NCBI GenBank assembly: GCA_963761325.1
Contig: CAVXGZ010000001.1
Location: 1,302,001-1,366,000 of the forward strand
Reading direction: 5' to 3'
Length of the DNA stretch: 64,000 bases
Origin: Streptantibioticus_C sp963761325
GTDB lineage: Bacteria > Actinomycetota > Actinomycetes > Streptomycetales > Streptomycetaceae
In this document: piece by piece, positions 1 to 8,147 of the stretch
Layout of the letters: every line of letters begins with the position of its first letter
How positions within the stretch are numbered: position 1 is the first letter of the stretch
The notes under the pieces: model-generated
What the model saw: only the letters and a program-made list of their open reading frames with translations
Database searches by the model: none
What the model was told of the DNA's origin: nothing
Translations under genes and position numbers: made by a program

Positions 1-860
1 GGGTCGGCGAGCGCGGCGCTGATGACCGCGCGCTGGATGGACTCGTACTCCTTGGCGGAGGTGAAGGCGGCCAGCGCGCGGGTGGAGCGGATCATGTCCG
101 CGTTGCTGGTGGCCTGCGCCATGTCCTCGGTGAGCGACAGCAGCGAGGTGATCAGCTGGTTGTATCCGCTGACGGTCTGCGAGATGTACTGGTTGTGCGT
201 GTACGCGTTGTCCCGCAGCTGCTTGAGGTTCTCCAACTGCCGGCTGATGTCGTCGATGGTGCTGTGCACGCCGACCAGCGACGGGTCGGTGTTGCTGATG
301 TGCCTGGTGGCGGCCTCGAAGGCCTGCTCCTCGCGGTCGGTGGTCTGCCGGGAGGCGATGACCGCGTCGTCCGTGGGGTGGCCGGAGGTGATCGGGCCGG
401 CCGAGCTGTCGCGCTCCTCCTGCAGGGCGTCGGCGAGCTTGGTGGCGTGCCCGGTGATCTCGGTCAGCAGCTTCATGTGGTCGAGCTGGTTGACGTTGTC
501 CAGCGAGCTCTGGATGCGCAGGCCGCCGAGCGTCGTGGCCGCGACCACCGGGAGCGCCAGCAGCGAGACCAGCCGGGTGCGGATGCTCCAGTTGCGCATG
601 GCGAGCCGCGAGGCGTGCTTGCCCTGGCTGCCACTGGTCACCGGCGGCTTGACGTCCTGGGTGCCGCCGCCGGACGGACCGGTGGCCCGGGTGCCGCGGG
701 CACCGCCGCCCTCGCCCGTCGACAGGCCGCTTCTCGGACTCGCCGGGGCAGCGCTCAGCGCCTCGTCGGTCTGCGACCGCGGTTCGGGGCCGCGGCCGGA
801 TCCGCCGCGCGCCTCCGGGTCTCCCGCGGCGCCGTCATCCCTCTTGAAACGTCCCTGCAC
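1..860 (-). CDS. Sensor histidine kinase with nitrate/nitrite-sensing (NIT) domain, N-terminal part
   Basis: Partial gene running off the left edge. Reading the minus strand from a GTG at 860 gives about 286 residues without a stop. The first ~85 residues are Gly/Pro/Ser-rich and probably cytoplasmic. Then MRNWSIRTRLVSLLALPVV is a membrane segment, followed by a long helical extracytoplasmic region (LDNVNQLDHMKLLTEIT...DREEQAFEAATRHI) typical of NIT sensor domains. The kinase core lies outside the window. In Streptomyces such proteins (CvnA type) head conservons with small GTPase-linked partners; a similar gene near gltX is recalled for S. coelicolor. An AGAGG lies 11 bases upstream of the GTG. 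The start is uncertain because the N-terminus is low complexity. Confidence 0.82.
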   Translation of the reverse strand, partial: MQGRFKRDDGAAGDPEARGGSGRGPEPRSQTDEALSAAPASPRSGLSTGEGGGARGTRATGPSGGGTQDVKPPVTSGSQGKHASRLAMRNWSIRTRLVSLLALPVVAATTLGGLRIQSSLDNVNQLDHMKLLTEITGHATKLADALQEERDSSAGPITSGHPTDDAVIASRQTTDREEQAFEAATRHISNTDPSLVGVHSTIDDISRQLENLKQLRDNAYTHNQYISQTVSGYNQLITSLLSLTEDMAQATSNADMIRSTRALAAFTSAKEYESIQRAVISAALAD

Positions 861-1443
861 TAGCGTCGCAACCTCTGGACCAGGCGTCCCCCGCGCGGGC
901 GGCGGGACGGTGTCGAGTTCTGGGGCCCGCAGGCCCCGGGGTAACGGTCGACCGGCGAGCGCCCGCACACCGCCGCTCGACGCGTTGCGCGTCCCCTGCG
1001 TGCCGGTCGGCTACTTGTCGCGGCGGTTCGAGGAATTCCAGCACAGGCGCGGAACTCCAACAAGGTCCGTGGCCCACCAGGTGACCAGGGATCGGCCACG
1101 ACTACGCTGCGCGCCCGGCCTGTGACCAAACGTCGATGATCATGTCGCAGATAAGGGACTTATCCCCCGGTTCGCATCGCCCGGAACCCGTGTCCCGCTA
1201 ACGCCGTTCGGCGCCGAAAACGAGCTTTTACCGCCTAATGTCGGCAACCTCCGCCGGCTCCGTCCGGACGATTTGGGGGAATTGCCGGGCTGCTCGTGAG
1301 AAAAATCACAGAGTGATCGTTGTCTGCGTCACGGAAACCGAGGAATGCCGGGACCTAGCCTGGTCGCTGTGCACGGCAGGGACGTTCTTCCCCTCTGACC
1401 CCACAGCCAACTGACGCCACAACAGAAGAGGCCGGACCGCCTG
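861..1443. other. Intergenic region between divergent genes
   Basis: No convincing ORF by codon bias. It must hold the promoters of the leftward kinase gene and the rightward small gene. The part from about 1120 to 1320 is less GC-rich than the surroundings (for example CAGATAAGGGACTTATCCCC and GAGAAAAATCACAGAGTGAT), as expected of regulatory DNA. A TAGCCT at 1356-1361 could be a -10 box for the downstream small gene. No specific operator was recognised. Confidence 0.45.
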
Positions 1444-1623
1444 ATGAAGACGACGATGCTGACGCAGCCGATAGCCAACCCGCGCCGGACGAGACTCGCC
1501 GCACTCGCGGACGCCGACGAACCCGTCGAGGCGACCCGGTCCGAGCCGGCGCCGCAGCCGCCGCTGCCCCGCCAGACGGCCAACCCGCGCCGCACGATCC
1601 TGGACAAGCTTCCCACCAGCTGA
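1444..1623 (+). CDS. Small protein (59 aa) with duplicated ANPRRT motif, function unknown
   Basis: ATG at 1444 and TGA at 1621-1623 give a 59-residue protein. Third codon positions are G or C in all but about five codons (ATA, AGA, GCA, GAA, CTT), so it is very likely coding. The same six residues ANPRRT occur twice, near the N-terminus (QPIANPRRTRLAAL) and near the C-terminus (RQTANPRRTILDKL), joined by an acidic then Pro-rich linker. AGAAGAGG lies about 12 bases before the ATG. It sits between the divergent NIT kinase and the FAH hydrolase, about 85 bases upstream of the latter, so co-transcription is possible. No signal peptide, membrane segment or known domain is visible. I do not recognise the family. 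Confidence 0.6.
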   Translation: MKTTMLTQPIANPRRTRLAALADADEPVEATRSEPAPQPPLPRQTANPRRTILDKLPTS

Positions 1624-1709
1624 GACGTGGCCTCCGTCGCCGCCGCTGCCCCCGCGATAGCCTGGAGCGTCAGTCTCAAAGAGCCACTTCAAGGGGGCAG
1701 CGGCTACCC

Positions 1710-2501
1710 GTGCGCATCGCCAGATTCTCCCTGGACGGCAATGTCGCCTTCGGTGTCGTCGAGGGCGAGGAGTCCCGGCCGGACGACCTCGTCATCGACA
1801 TCATCAAGGGCATCCCGTTCGCCGACTTCGAACGCTCCGGTACCAAGGTGCCGTTGAACAAGGTCCGTCTGCTGCCGCCGGTGCTGCCGAGCAAGGTCGT
1901 CGCGATCGGACGCAACTACGCGGCCCACGCGGCCGAGCTGGGCCACGAGGTCCCCGACACGCCGTTCGCGTTCTTCAAGCCGTCCACCTCGGTGATCGGC
2001 CCCGGCGACCCGATCGGCTATCCGTCGTTCTCCCGCGAGCTGCACCACGAGGCCGAACTGGCCGTCGTCATCGGCAGGTTGTGCCGCGAGGTGCCCAGGG
2101 AGCGCGCCCACGAGGTGATCCTCGGCTACACCTGCGCCAACGACCTGACCGCGCGGGACGTGCAGCGCGCCGAGAAGCAGTGGGCCCGCGCCAAGGGCTT
2201 CGACGGCTCGTGCCCGCTGGGCCCCTGGGTCGAGACCGGCATCAGCCTGGAGCAGGCCGGCGACCTCGCCGTCACCTGCACGGTCGGCGGCGAGCTGCGC
2301 CAGGCCGGCCGCACCAGCCAGATGATCAACGGCATCGCCGACCTGATCGTCAACATCACCGAGGCCATGACCCTGCTGCCCGGTGACGTCATCCTCACCG
2401 GCACCCCGGCGGGTGTCGGCCCCCTCGGCGTCGGCGACGAGGTCGCCGTCTCCATCGAAGGCATCGGCACTCTCACCAACAAGGTGATCAAGCGTGACTA
2501 G
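1710..2501 (+). CDS. Fumarylacetoacetate hydrolase family protein
   Basis: 263 residues, the usual size of short FAH-family enzymes (acylpyruvate hydrolases, 2-hydroxyhepta-2,4-dienedioate isomerases, oxaloacetate decarboxylases). Family hallmarks are visible: KVVAIGRNYAAHAAELG near residue 65-80, a metal-binding cluster HHEAEL (Glu114, Glu116) with Asp145 in CANDLTARD, KGFDGSCPLGPWV, and the C-terminal LPGDVILTGTPAGVGPL. The exact substrate cannot be read from sequence. The GTG start has AAGGGGG about 12 bases upstream. Its last 8 bases overlap gltX, so the two genes are probably co-transcribed. Confidence 0.9.
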   Translation: MRIARFSLDGNVAFGVVEGEESRPDDLVIDIIKGIPFADFERSGTKVPLNKVRLLPPVLPSKVVAIGRNYAAHAAELGHEVPDTPFAFFKPSTSVIGPGDPIGYPSFSRELHHEAELAVVIGRLCREVPRERAHEVILGYTCANDLTARDVQRAEKQWARAKGFDGSCPLGPWVETGISLEQAGDLAVTCTVGGELRQAGRTSQMINGIADLIVNITEAMTLLPGDVILTGTPAGVGPLGVGDEVAVSIEGIGTLTNKVIKRD

Positions 2502-3990
2502 CGCAACTCCCGCGACCGGCTCCACCGAGTCGGCCCATCCCCCCGTCCGCGTGCGGTTCTGCCCGTCGCCGACCGGCAACCCGCACGTCGGACTGGTGCG
2601 GACCGCCCTGTTCAACTGGGCGTTCGCCCGGCACCACAAGGGCACCCTGGTCTTCCGCATCGAGGACACCGACGCCGCCCGCGACTCCGAGCAGTCCTAC
2701 GACGACCTGCTCGACGCGATGCGCTGGCTCGGCTTCGACTGGGACGAGGGCCCCGAGGTCGGCGGCCCGTTCGGCCCGTACCGCCAGTCGCAGCGGATGG
2801 AGATCTACGCCGACGTGGCCCGCCGGCTCACCGAGCACGGCCACGCCTACCCGTGCTTCTGCACCACCACCGAGCTGGAGGAGCGCCGCGACGCCGCCCG
2901 CAAGGCCGGCCGCCCGTCCGGCTACGACGGCCAGTGCCGCGACCTCACCGCCGAGCGGATCGCCGCCTACCGCGCCGAGGGCCGCGAGCCGATCATCCGC
3001 TTCCGGATGCCGGACCACCCGATCACCTTCCACGACCTGGTGCGCGGCGAGCTGACCTTCACCCCGGAGAACGTCCCGGACTACGGGATCGTCCGGGCCA
3101 ACGGGGCGCCGCTCTACACCCTGGTCAACCCGGTCGACGACGCGATGATGGGCATCACCCACGTGCTGCGCGGCGAGGACCTGCTCTCCTCGACCCCGCG
3201 TCAGATCGCGCTCTACGCCGCGCTGGCCGAACTCGGCGTCGGCGCCGGCACCACCCCGCACTTCGGCCACCTGCCGTACGTGATGGGCGAGGGCAACAAG
3301 AAGCTGTCCAAGCGCGACCCGCAGTCCTCCCTCAACCTCTACCGCGAGCGCGGCTTCCTGCCGGAGGGACTGCTCAACTACCTGTCCCTGCTGGGCTGGT
3401 CACTCTCGGAGGACCGCGACATCTTCTCGATGGACGAGATGGTCGCCGCCTTCGACATCGACGACGTCAACGGCAACCCGGCCCGCTTCGACCTCAAGAA
3501 GTGCGAGGCGATCAACGCGGTCCACCTGCGCGCGCTGCCGCCCGCGGAGTTCGTCGAGCGGCTGGTGCCCCACCTGTTCGACGGCGAGCCCACCGCGGCG
3601 CAGCGGGAGCTGCTGGCACAGGCCGCGCCGCTGGCCCAGGAGCGCATGGTGGTGCTCGGCGAGGCCCGCGGGATGCTGGGCTTCCTGTTCGCCACGCCCG
3701 AGGACTTCACGCTCGACGAGGCGGACGCCGCCAAGGTGCTGACTCCGCAGGCCGCGCCGGTGCTGCAGGCCGGCGTCAAGGCGCTGGAGGACCTGCCGGA
3801 GTTCACCGCCGACGCCATCCAGACGGCGCTGCGCGAGGCGCTGGTGGACGGCCTGGGGCTCAAGCCGAAGGTCGCCTTCACCCCGCTGCGGGTGGCGATC
3901 ACCGGCCGCCGGGTCTCGCCGCCGCTGTTCGAGTCGATGGAACTGCTGGGCCGCCAGGAGTCGCTGCGCCGGATGCGCGCGGCGCTGTAA
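2494..3990 (+). CDS. gltX: Glutamyl-tRNA synthetase
   Basis: 498 residues, normal for the class Ic enzyme that charges tRNA-Glu with glutamate in the cytoplasm. The HIGH-type signature is PSPTGNPHVGL (HVGL at 31-34) and the KMSKS-type loop is KLSKR at 270-274. The region between them contains the Rossmann catalytic core and GEDLLSSTPRQ; the C-terminal ~190 residues are the helical anticodon-binding part. A GTG start (MTSATPATG) overlaps the FAH gene by 8 bases. Two tRNA-Glu genes lie just downstream, so the enzyme and its substrate are encoded side by side. Confidence 0.97.
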   Translation: MTSATPATGSTESAHPPVRVRFCPSPTGNPHVGLVRTALFNWAFARHHKGTLVFRIEDTDAARDSEQSYDDLLDAMRWLGFDWDEGPEVGGPFGPYRQSQRMEIYADVARRLTEHGHAYPCFCTTTELEERRDAARKAGRPSGYDGQCRDLTAERIAAYRAEGREPIIRFRMPDHPITFHDLVRGELTFTPENVPDYGIVRANGAPLYTLVNPVDDAMMGITHVLRGEDLLSSTPRQIALYAALAELGVGAGTTPHFGHLPYVMGEGNKKLSKRDPQSSLNLYRERGFLPEGLLNYLSLLGWSLSEDRDIFSMDEMVAAFDIDDVNGNPARFDLKKCEAINAVHLRALPPAEFVERLVPHLFDGEPTAAQRELLAQAAPLAQERMVVLGEARGMLGFLFATPEDFTLDEADAAKVLTPQAAPVLQAGVKALEDLPEFTADAIQTALREALVDGLGLKPKVAFTPLRVAITGRRVSPPLFESMELLGRQESLRRMRAAL

Positions 3991-4058
3991 CCGCTCGTCG
4001 TGCCGCGTTCACCCCAGGTGAGCGCGGCACGTACGGATCACCGCGCCGCTTATCGGTT

Positions 4059-4087
4059 TTGGAGCCACGGCACGGATCCGGTAATGT
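4059..4087 (+). promoter_or_regulatory. Likely promoter of the tRNA cluster
   Basis: TTGGAG (4059-4064), a 17-base spacer and TAATGT (4082-4087) resemble a housekeeping sigma promoter. It lies about 70 bases after gltX and about 85 bases before tRNA-Gln. Confidence 0.5.
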
Positions 4088-4172
4088 TCTGCATGCGCCG
4101 CCCGGCGGGGCCGAAAGGCCGGTCCGGAGAGCGCGAGCCGAGCGAAACTCTCTAGCGGGAGTTGAGTTCTGG

Positions 4173-4244
4173 TGGGCTATGGTGTAATTGGCAGCACGAC
4201 TGATTCTGGTTCAGTTAGTCTAGGTTCGAGTCCTGGTAGCCCAG
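4173..4244 (+). tRNA. tRNA-Gln (anticodon CTG)
   Basis: 72-base cloverleaf. Acceptor TGGGCTA pairs with TAGCCCA; D stem GTGT/GCAC; anticodon stem ACTGA/TCAGT around loop TTCTGGT (anticodon CTG); T stem CTAGG/CCTGG around TTCGAGT; discriminator G. The 3' CCA is not encoded. Confidence 0.95.
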
Positions 4245-4265
4245 CAGGTCGAAGTAATCGATCAA

Positions 4266-4338
4266 GCCCCCGTTGTGTAGCGGCCTAGCACGCTGCCCTC
4301 TCAAGGCAGTAGCGCCGGTTCGAATCCGGTCGGGGGTA
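4266..4338 (+). tRNA. tRNA-Glu (anticodon CTC), copy 1
   Basis: 73-base cloverleaf. Acceptor GCCCCCG pairs with CGGGGGT (one G-U pair), anticodon stem CTGCC/GGCAG around loop CTCTCAA (anticodon CTC), T loop TTCGAAT, discriminator A. CCA is not encoded. Confidence 0.95.
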
Positions 4339-4372
4339 CTCCTTCCGAGTCATGTAGCGAGGAAGGCGACGG

Positions 4373-4445
4373 GCCCCCGTTGTGTAGCGGCCTAGCACGC
4401 TGCCCTCTCAAGGCAGTAGCGCCGGTTCGAATCCGGTCGGGGGTA
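4373..4445 (+). tRNA. tRNA-Glu (anticodon CTC), copy 2
   Basis: Same sequence as the copy at 4266-4338 over all 73 bases, separated from it by a 34-base spacer. Probably transcribed with the two upstream tRNAs and ended by the hairpin at 4456. Confidence 0.95.
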
Positions 4446-4455
4446 CGATCGAAGA

Positions 4456-4484
4456 GGCTCTCCGCGTCAGCGGGGGGCCTTTTT
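4456..4484 (+). terminator. Intrinsic terminator of the tRNA cluster
   Basis: GGCTCTCCGC and GCGGGGGGCC form a 10-bp stem (two G-U pairs) around loop GTCA, followed by TTTTT. It is one of the few hairpins in the window with a real U-tract. Confidence 0.85.
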
Positions 4485-4609
4485 GGTATGCCGAACGGGT
4501 TTGTTATGCCGCACGGGGCGCGCTCGGGGTTCCCGGCCCGCGCCCGGTCGTCGGCCCCGCCGCACACCGCGGGGCCGCCCCGTCGGGTACGGCGGAGCCG
4601 GAAGTCCGG

Positions 4610-5326
4610 TCAGGCGCCGCGGCGCAGCGCCTCGGTCAGCCGGGCCGCCGAGTCGATCACCGCCTGCGCGTGCATCCGCCCCGGGTGCCGGGTCAGCCGC
4701 TCGATCGGGCCGGAGACCGAGACCGCGGCCACCACGCGGTTGGACGGCCCGCGCACCGGGGCGGACACCGAGGCCACGCCCGGCTCGCGCTCGCCGATCG
4801 ACTGGGCCCAGCCGCGCCGCCGCACGCCGGACAGCGCCGTCGCGGTGAACCGGGCGCCCTGCAGCCCGCGGTGCAGCCGCTCCGGCTCCTCCCACGCCAG
4901 CAGCACCTGGGCGGCCGACCCGGCCTTCATCGGCAGCGTCGAGCCGACCGGCACGGTGTCCCGCAGTCCGGACAGCCGCTCGGCGGCGGCCACGCAGATG
5001 CGCATGTCGCCCTGCCGGCGATACAGCTGCGCGCTCTCGCCGGTCACGTCCCGCAAGTGCGTCAGCACCGGCCCCGCCGTCGCCAGCAGCCGGTCCTCGC
5101 CGGCCGCGGCGGACAGCTCCGCCAGCCGCGGTCCGAGGATGAACCGGCCCTGCATGTCGCGGGCCACCATGCGGTGGTGCTCCAGGGCCACGGCCAGCCG
5201 GTGGGCGGTGGGGCGGGCGAGACCCGTGGAGGCCACCAGCCCGGCCAGGGTGGCCGGACCGGACTCCAGTGCGCTCAACACCAGAGCCGCCTTGTCGAGC
5301 ACACCGACGCCACTAGAGTTGTCCAT
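4610..5326 (-). CDS. ndgR: IclR-family transcriptional regulator NdgR
   Basis: 238 residues from the ATG at 5326 (MDNSSGVGVLDKAALVL); a further in-frame ATG at 5347 would add seven residues but the shorter form matches the family as recalled. The N-terminal winged helix (residues ~8-70: DKAALVLSAL...STGLARPTAHRLAVAL) is followed by the IclR effector domain (SAQLYRRQGDMRICVA, SGPIERLTRHPGRM). Divergent orientation from leuCD is the classic arrangement of NdgR, which controls leucine and other amino-acid genes in Streptomyces; regulation of this leuC is inferred from that. It probably acts on the shared 170-base intergenic region. Confidence 0.93.
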   Translation of the reverse strand: MDNSSGVGVLDKAALVLSALESGPATLAGLVASTGLARPTAHRLAVALEHHRMVARDMQGRFILGPRLAELSAAAGEDRLLATAGPVLTHLRDVTGESAQLYRRQGDMRICVAAAERLSGLRDTVPVGSTLPMKAGSAAQVLLAWEEPERLHRGLQGARFTATALSGVRRRGWAQSIGEREPGVASVSAPVRGPSNRVVAAVSVSGPIERLTRHPGRMHAQAVIDSAARLTEALRRGA

Positions 5327-5350
5327 GCAACGATACTTACGTCTCACAGT

Positions 5351-5367
5351 TTGAAACGCAAGTTCAA
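5351..5367. promoter_or_regulatory. Candidate operator between ndgR and leuC
   Basis: TTGAA-N7-TTCAA forms a short inverted repeat in an AT-richer stretch of the ndgR-leuC divergent region. An NdgR-type site is plausible by position only; I cannot confirm the consensus. Confidence 0.35.
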
Positions 5368-5495
5368 TTTTCCGGAGAAGGCGTCAGGCTGGGGAGAACG
5401 CCGGTTCGGCGTCCCCCGGGGCCGCACCCCCGGGCTCCGGACGCCCCCGCACTCGGACACACAGGCCGGCGACGCTGCCGGTCGGAGGGAAAGCG

Positions 5496-6920
5496 ATGGG
5501 ACGGACACTCGCGGAGAAGGTCTGGGACGACCATGTCGTCCGGCGCGCGGAAGGCGAGCCCGACCTGCTCTTCATCGATCTCCACCTGCTGCACGAGGTC
5601 ACCAGCCCGCAGGCGTTCGACGGGCTGCGGCACAGCGGCCGGCGGGTGCGCCGGCTCGACCTGACCATCGCCACCGAGGACCACAACACCCCCACCCTCG
5701 ACATCGACAAGCCGATCGCCGACCCGGTCTCGCGCACCCAGTTGGAGACCCTGCGCAAGAACTGCGCCGACTTCGGTGTCCGGCTGCATCCGCTCGGTGA
5801 CGTCGAGCAGGGCGTCGTCCACGTGGTCGGCCCGCAGTTGGGCCTGACCCAGCCGGGCACCACCGTGGTCTGCGGCGACAGCCACACCTCCACGCACGGC
5901 GCGTTCGGCGCGCTGGCGTTCGGCATCGGCACCAGCCAGGTCGAACACGTGCTGGCCACCCAGACGCTGTCGATGGCCCCGTTCAAGACCATGGCGATCA
6001 CCGTCGACGGCGAACTGCCCGCCGACGTGTCCGCCAAGGACCTGATCCTCGCGATCATCGCCCGGATCGGCACCGGCGGCGGCCAGGGCTACGTGATCGA
6101 GTACCGCGGCGAGGCCATCGAGAAGCTGTCGATGGAGGCCCGGATGACCATCTGCAACATGTCGATCGAGGCCGGTGCCCGGGCCGGCATGATCGCGCCG
6201 GACGCGACCACCTTCGACTACCTCGACGGCCGCCCGCACGCCCCGCGCGGCGCCGACCGGGACGCGGCGCTGGCGTACTGGAGGACGCTGCGCACCGACG
6301 ACGACGCGGTCTTCGACCAGGAGGTGCGGCTGGACGCGAGCGAGCTGTCGCCGTTCGTCACCTGGGGCACCAACCCCGGCCAGGGCGCCCCGCTGTCCGC
6401 CTCCATCCCGGACCCGGCCTCGTTCGCCGACCCCGGAGAGCGGCTGGCGGCCGAGAAGGCGCTGGAGTACATGGGCCTGGAGGCTGGCCGCCCGCTGCGC
6501 GAGGTCGCGGTGGACACGGTGTTCGTCGGCTCGTGCACCAACGGCCGCATCGAGGACCTGCGCTCGGCCGCCGGGATCGTCGAGGGCCGCCGGGTCGCCG
6601 ACGGCGTACGGATGCTGGTGGTGCCCGGCTCGGTACGGGTCGCGCTGCAGGCGGTGGAGGAGGGGCTGGACAAGGTGTTCACCGCCGCCGGCGCCGAATG
6701 GCGGCACGCGGGCTGTTCGATGTGCCTGGGGATGAACCCGGACCAACTCGCCCCGGGCGAGCGTTCCGCCTCCACCTCCAACCGCAACTTCGAGGGGCGG
6801 CAGGGCAAGGGCGGCCGCACCCACCTGGTCTCGCCGCAGGTGGCCGCCGCCACCGCGGTGCTCGGCCGCCTCGCCTCGCCCGCCGACCTGACCGACGTCC
6901 CTGCTCCCGTGGAGGCCTGA
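5496..6920 (+). CDS. leuC: 3-isopropylmalate dehydratase large subunit
   Basis: 474 residues, standard for LeuC, which with LeuD isomerises 2- to 3-isopropylmalate in leucine synthesis. Aconitase-fold motifs are clear: VCGDSHTSTHGAFGALAFGIGTS, and the [4Fe-4S] ligands Cys347 in GSCTNGR and Cys407/Cys410 in AGCSMCLGMNPD. The ATG is preceded by GGAGGGAAAGCG, an excellent ribosome site. leuD follows after five bases, so the pair is an operon and translation is likely coupled. Transcribed divergently from ndgR. Confidence 0.97.
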   Translation: MGRTLAEKVWDDHVVRRAEGEPDLLFIDLHLLHEVTSPQAFDGLRHSGRRVRRLDLTIATEDHNTPTLDIDKPIADPVSRTQLETLRKNCADFGVRLHPLGDVEQGVVHVVGPQLGLTQPGTTVVCGDSHTSTHGAFGALAFGIGTSQVEHVLATQTLSMAPFKTMAITVDGELPADVSAKDLILAIIARIGTGGGQGYVIEYRGEAIEKLSMEARMTICNMSIEAGARAGMIAPDATTFDYLDGRPHAPRGADRDAALAYWRTLRTDDDAVFDQEVRLDASELSPFVTWGTNPGQGAPLSASIPDPASFADPGERLAAEKALEYMGLEAGRPLREVAVDTVFVGSCTNGRIEDLRSAAGIVEGRRVADGVRMLVVPGSVRVALQAVEEGLDKVFTAAGAEWRHAGCSMCLGMNPDQLAPGERSASTSNRNFEGRQGKGGRTHLVSPQVAAATAVLGRLASPADLTDVPAPVEA

Positions 6921-6925
6921 GCGGC

Positions 6926-7519
6926 ATGGAAGCTTTCACCACCCACACCGGCCGCGCCGTGCCGCTGCGCCGCGGCAACGTCGACACCGACCAGATCATC
7001 CCGGCCCACTGGCTGAAGAAGGTCACCCGCGACGGGTTCGAGGACGGCCTGTTCGAGGCCTGGCGCAAGGACCCGGACTTCGTCCTCAACCAGCCGGAGC
7101 GCGCCGGTGCCACCGTCCTGGTCGCCGGCCGCGACTTCGGCACCGGCTCCTCGCGCGAACACGCCGTGTGGGCCCTGCAGAACTACGGCTTCAAGGCGGT
7201 GCTCTCGTCCCGCTTCGCGGACATCTTCCGGGGCAACTCGCTCAAGAACGGCCTGCTCACGGTGGTGCTGCCGCAGGAGGTGATCGACGCCCTGTGGAAG
7301 CTCACCGAGAGCGATCCGGCCGCCCCGGTCACCGTCGACCTGGTGGCCCGGCAGGTGCGTGCCGAAGGGGTGACGGCCGCCTTCGAGTTGGACGAGGACG
7401 CCCGGCACCGCCTGCTGGAAGGGCTCGACGACATCAGCATCACCCTGCGGTACGAGGCCGAGATCGCCGCCTACGAGGCGGCCCGCCCGGCCTTCAAGCC
7501 CAGCACCACGGTGGTGTGA
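6926..7519 (+). CDS. leuD: 3-isopropylmalate dehydratase small subunit
   Basis: 197 residues, normal length. Starts MEAFTTHTGRAVPLRRGNVDTDQIIPAHWLK and carries FGTGSSREHAVWAL, the small-subunit signature that forms part of the substrate pocket. The ATG lies five bases after leuC stop; GGAGGCC at the end of leuC serves as ribosome site. Acts with LeuC as a heterodimer in the cytoplasm. Confidence 0.97.
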   Translation: MEAFTTHTGRAVPLRRGNVDTDQIIPAHWLKKVTRDGFEDGLFEAWRKDPDFVLNQPERAGATVLVAGRDFGTGSSREHAVWALQNYGFKAVLSSRFADIFRGNSLKNGLLTVVLPQEVIDALWKLTESDPAAPVTVDLVARQVRAEGVTAAFELDEDARHRLLEGLDDISITLRYEAEIAAYEAARPAFKPSTTVV

Positions 7520-7777
7520 CGCCCGCCCCGCCCGGCCCCGACGGGGCGCCACCGCCGTCCCGCGGGCCGGGGGCCGGCGCCCCGGCCCCGTTCGGGCCCC
7601 GTCCTCCCGATCCGCCCGGTCCGCCCCGGCCGCCCCGCCCGGCCTCACCTGCCCGCACCTGTCGAACGGGCCCCAGAACGCGCTTTCCGCCGCCCGGCGG
7701 GGAGCGCGTTCCGGCATGTCGGGCCCCAGTTGCGCGCTGCGCGGGCGACAACTCACCGCAGATGGCACAATTGACGC

Positions 7778-8011
7778 ATGGACGGCGATGGCCAACTGGA
7801 GCGGTACGAGGTTCTCGCCGCACGTCTCAAACAAGCGCACGCCCAAGTCCGGGCGGCGCACCTGCCCGACGACCTGCGAGTGGCGCTGAGCCGCAAGTTG
7901 CTCGTCATCACCGCGGCCGCGAAGCACGACGCGACCGGCGCGGCGGTGCGGTTGGAGCGCTTCATACGGGACTTCGACGAGGGCCGTTTCCCCGATCCCG
8001 GAACTGACTGA
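7778..8011 (+). CDS. Small conserved helical protein, unknown function
   Basis: 77 residues (MDGDGQLERYEVLAARLKQ...FIRDFDEGRFPDPGTD), predicted almost wholly helical and charged, with no Cys, signal peptide or membrane segment. It has normal high-GC third positions. No ribosome site is evident; CACAAT six bases before the ATG could be a -10 box giving a leaderless message. It lies between leuD and hupS. I do not recognise a domain. Confidence 0.75.
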   Translation: MDGDGQLERYEVLAARLKQAHAQVRAAHLPDDLRVALSRKLLVITAAAKHDATGAAVRLERFIRDFDEGRFPDPGTD

Positions 8012-8055
8012 GACCGAGTTCGTTGCGGCACAAGGGTGATTCGCCCGTTTCGTAT

Positions 8056-8084
8056 TTGATTTGCGGTATATATCTGCCTAACGT
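8056..8084 (+). promoter_or_regulatory. Likely hupS promoter
   Basis: TTGATT (8056-8061), 17-base spacer, TAACGT (8079-8084), inside a distinctly AT-rich stretch (GCGGTATATATCTGCC) 64 bases before the hupS start. Confidence 0.5.
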
Positions 8085-8147
8085 GCGAAAAAGCTGAACT
8101 GCTTAGCTCCATCGTTTCGTTCCAGCGAAGGTTCCGAAGGGGAAGAC

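Noticed and set aside
22..1125. Long plus-strand open frame at the left end
   Set aside because: It is the antisense shadow of the NIT-domain kinase; the minus-strand reading gives the recognisable MRNWSIRTRLVSLL domain.
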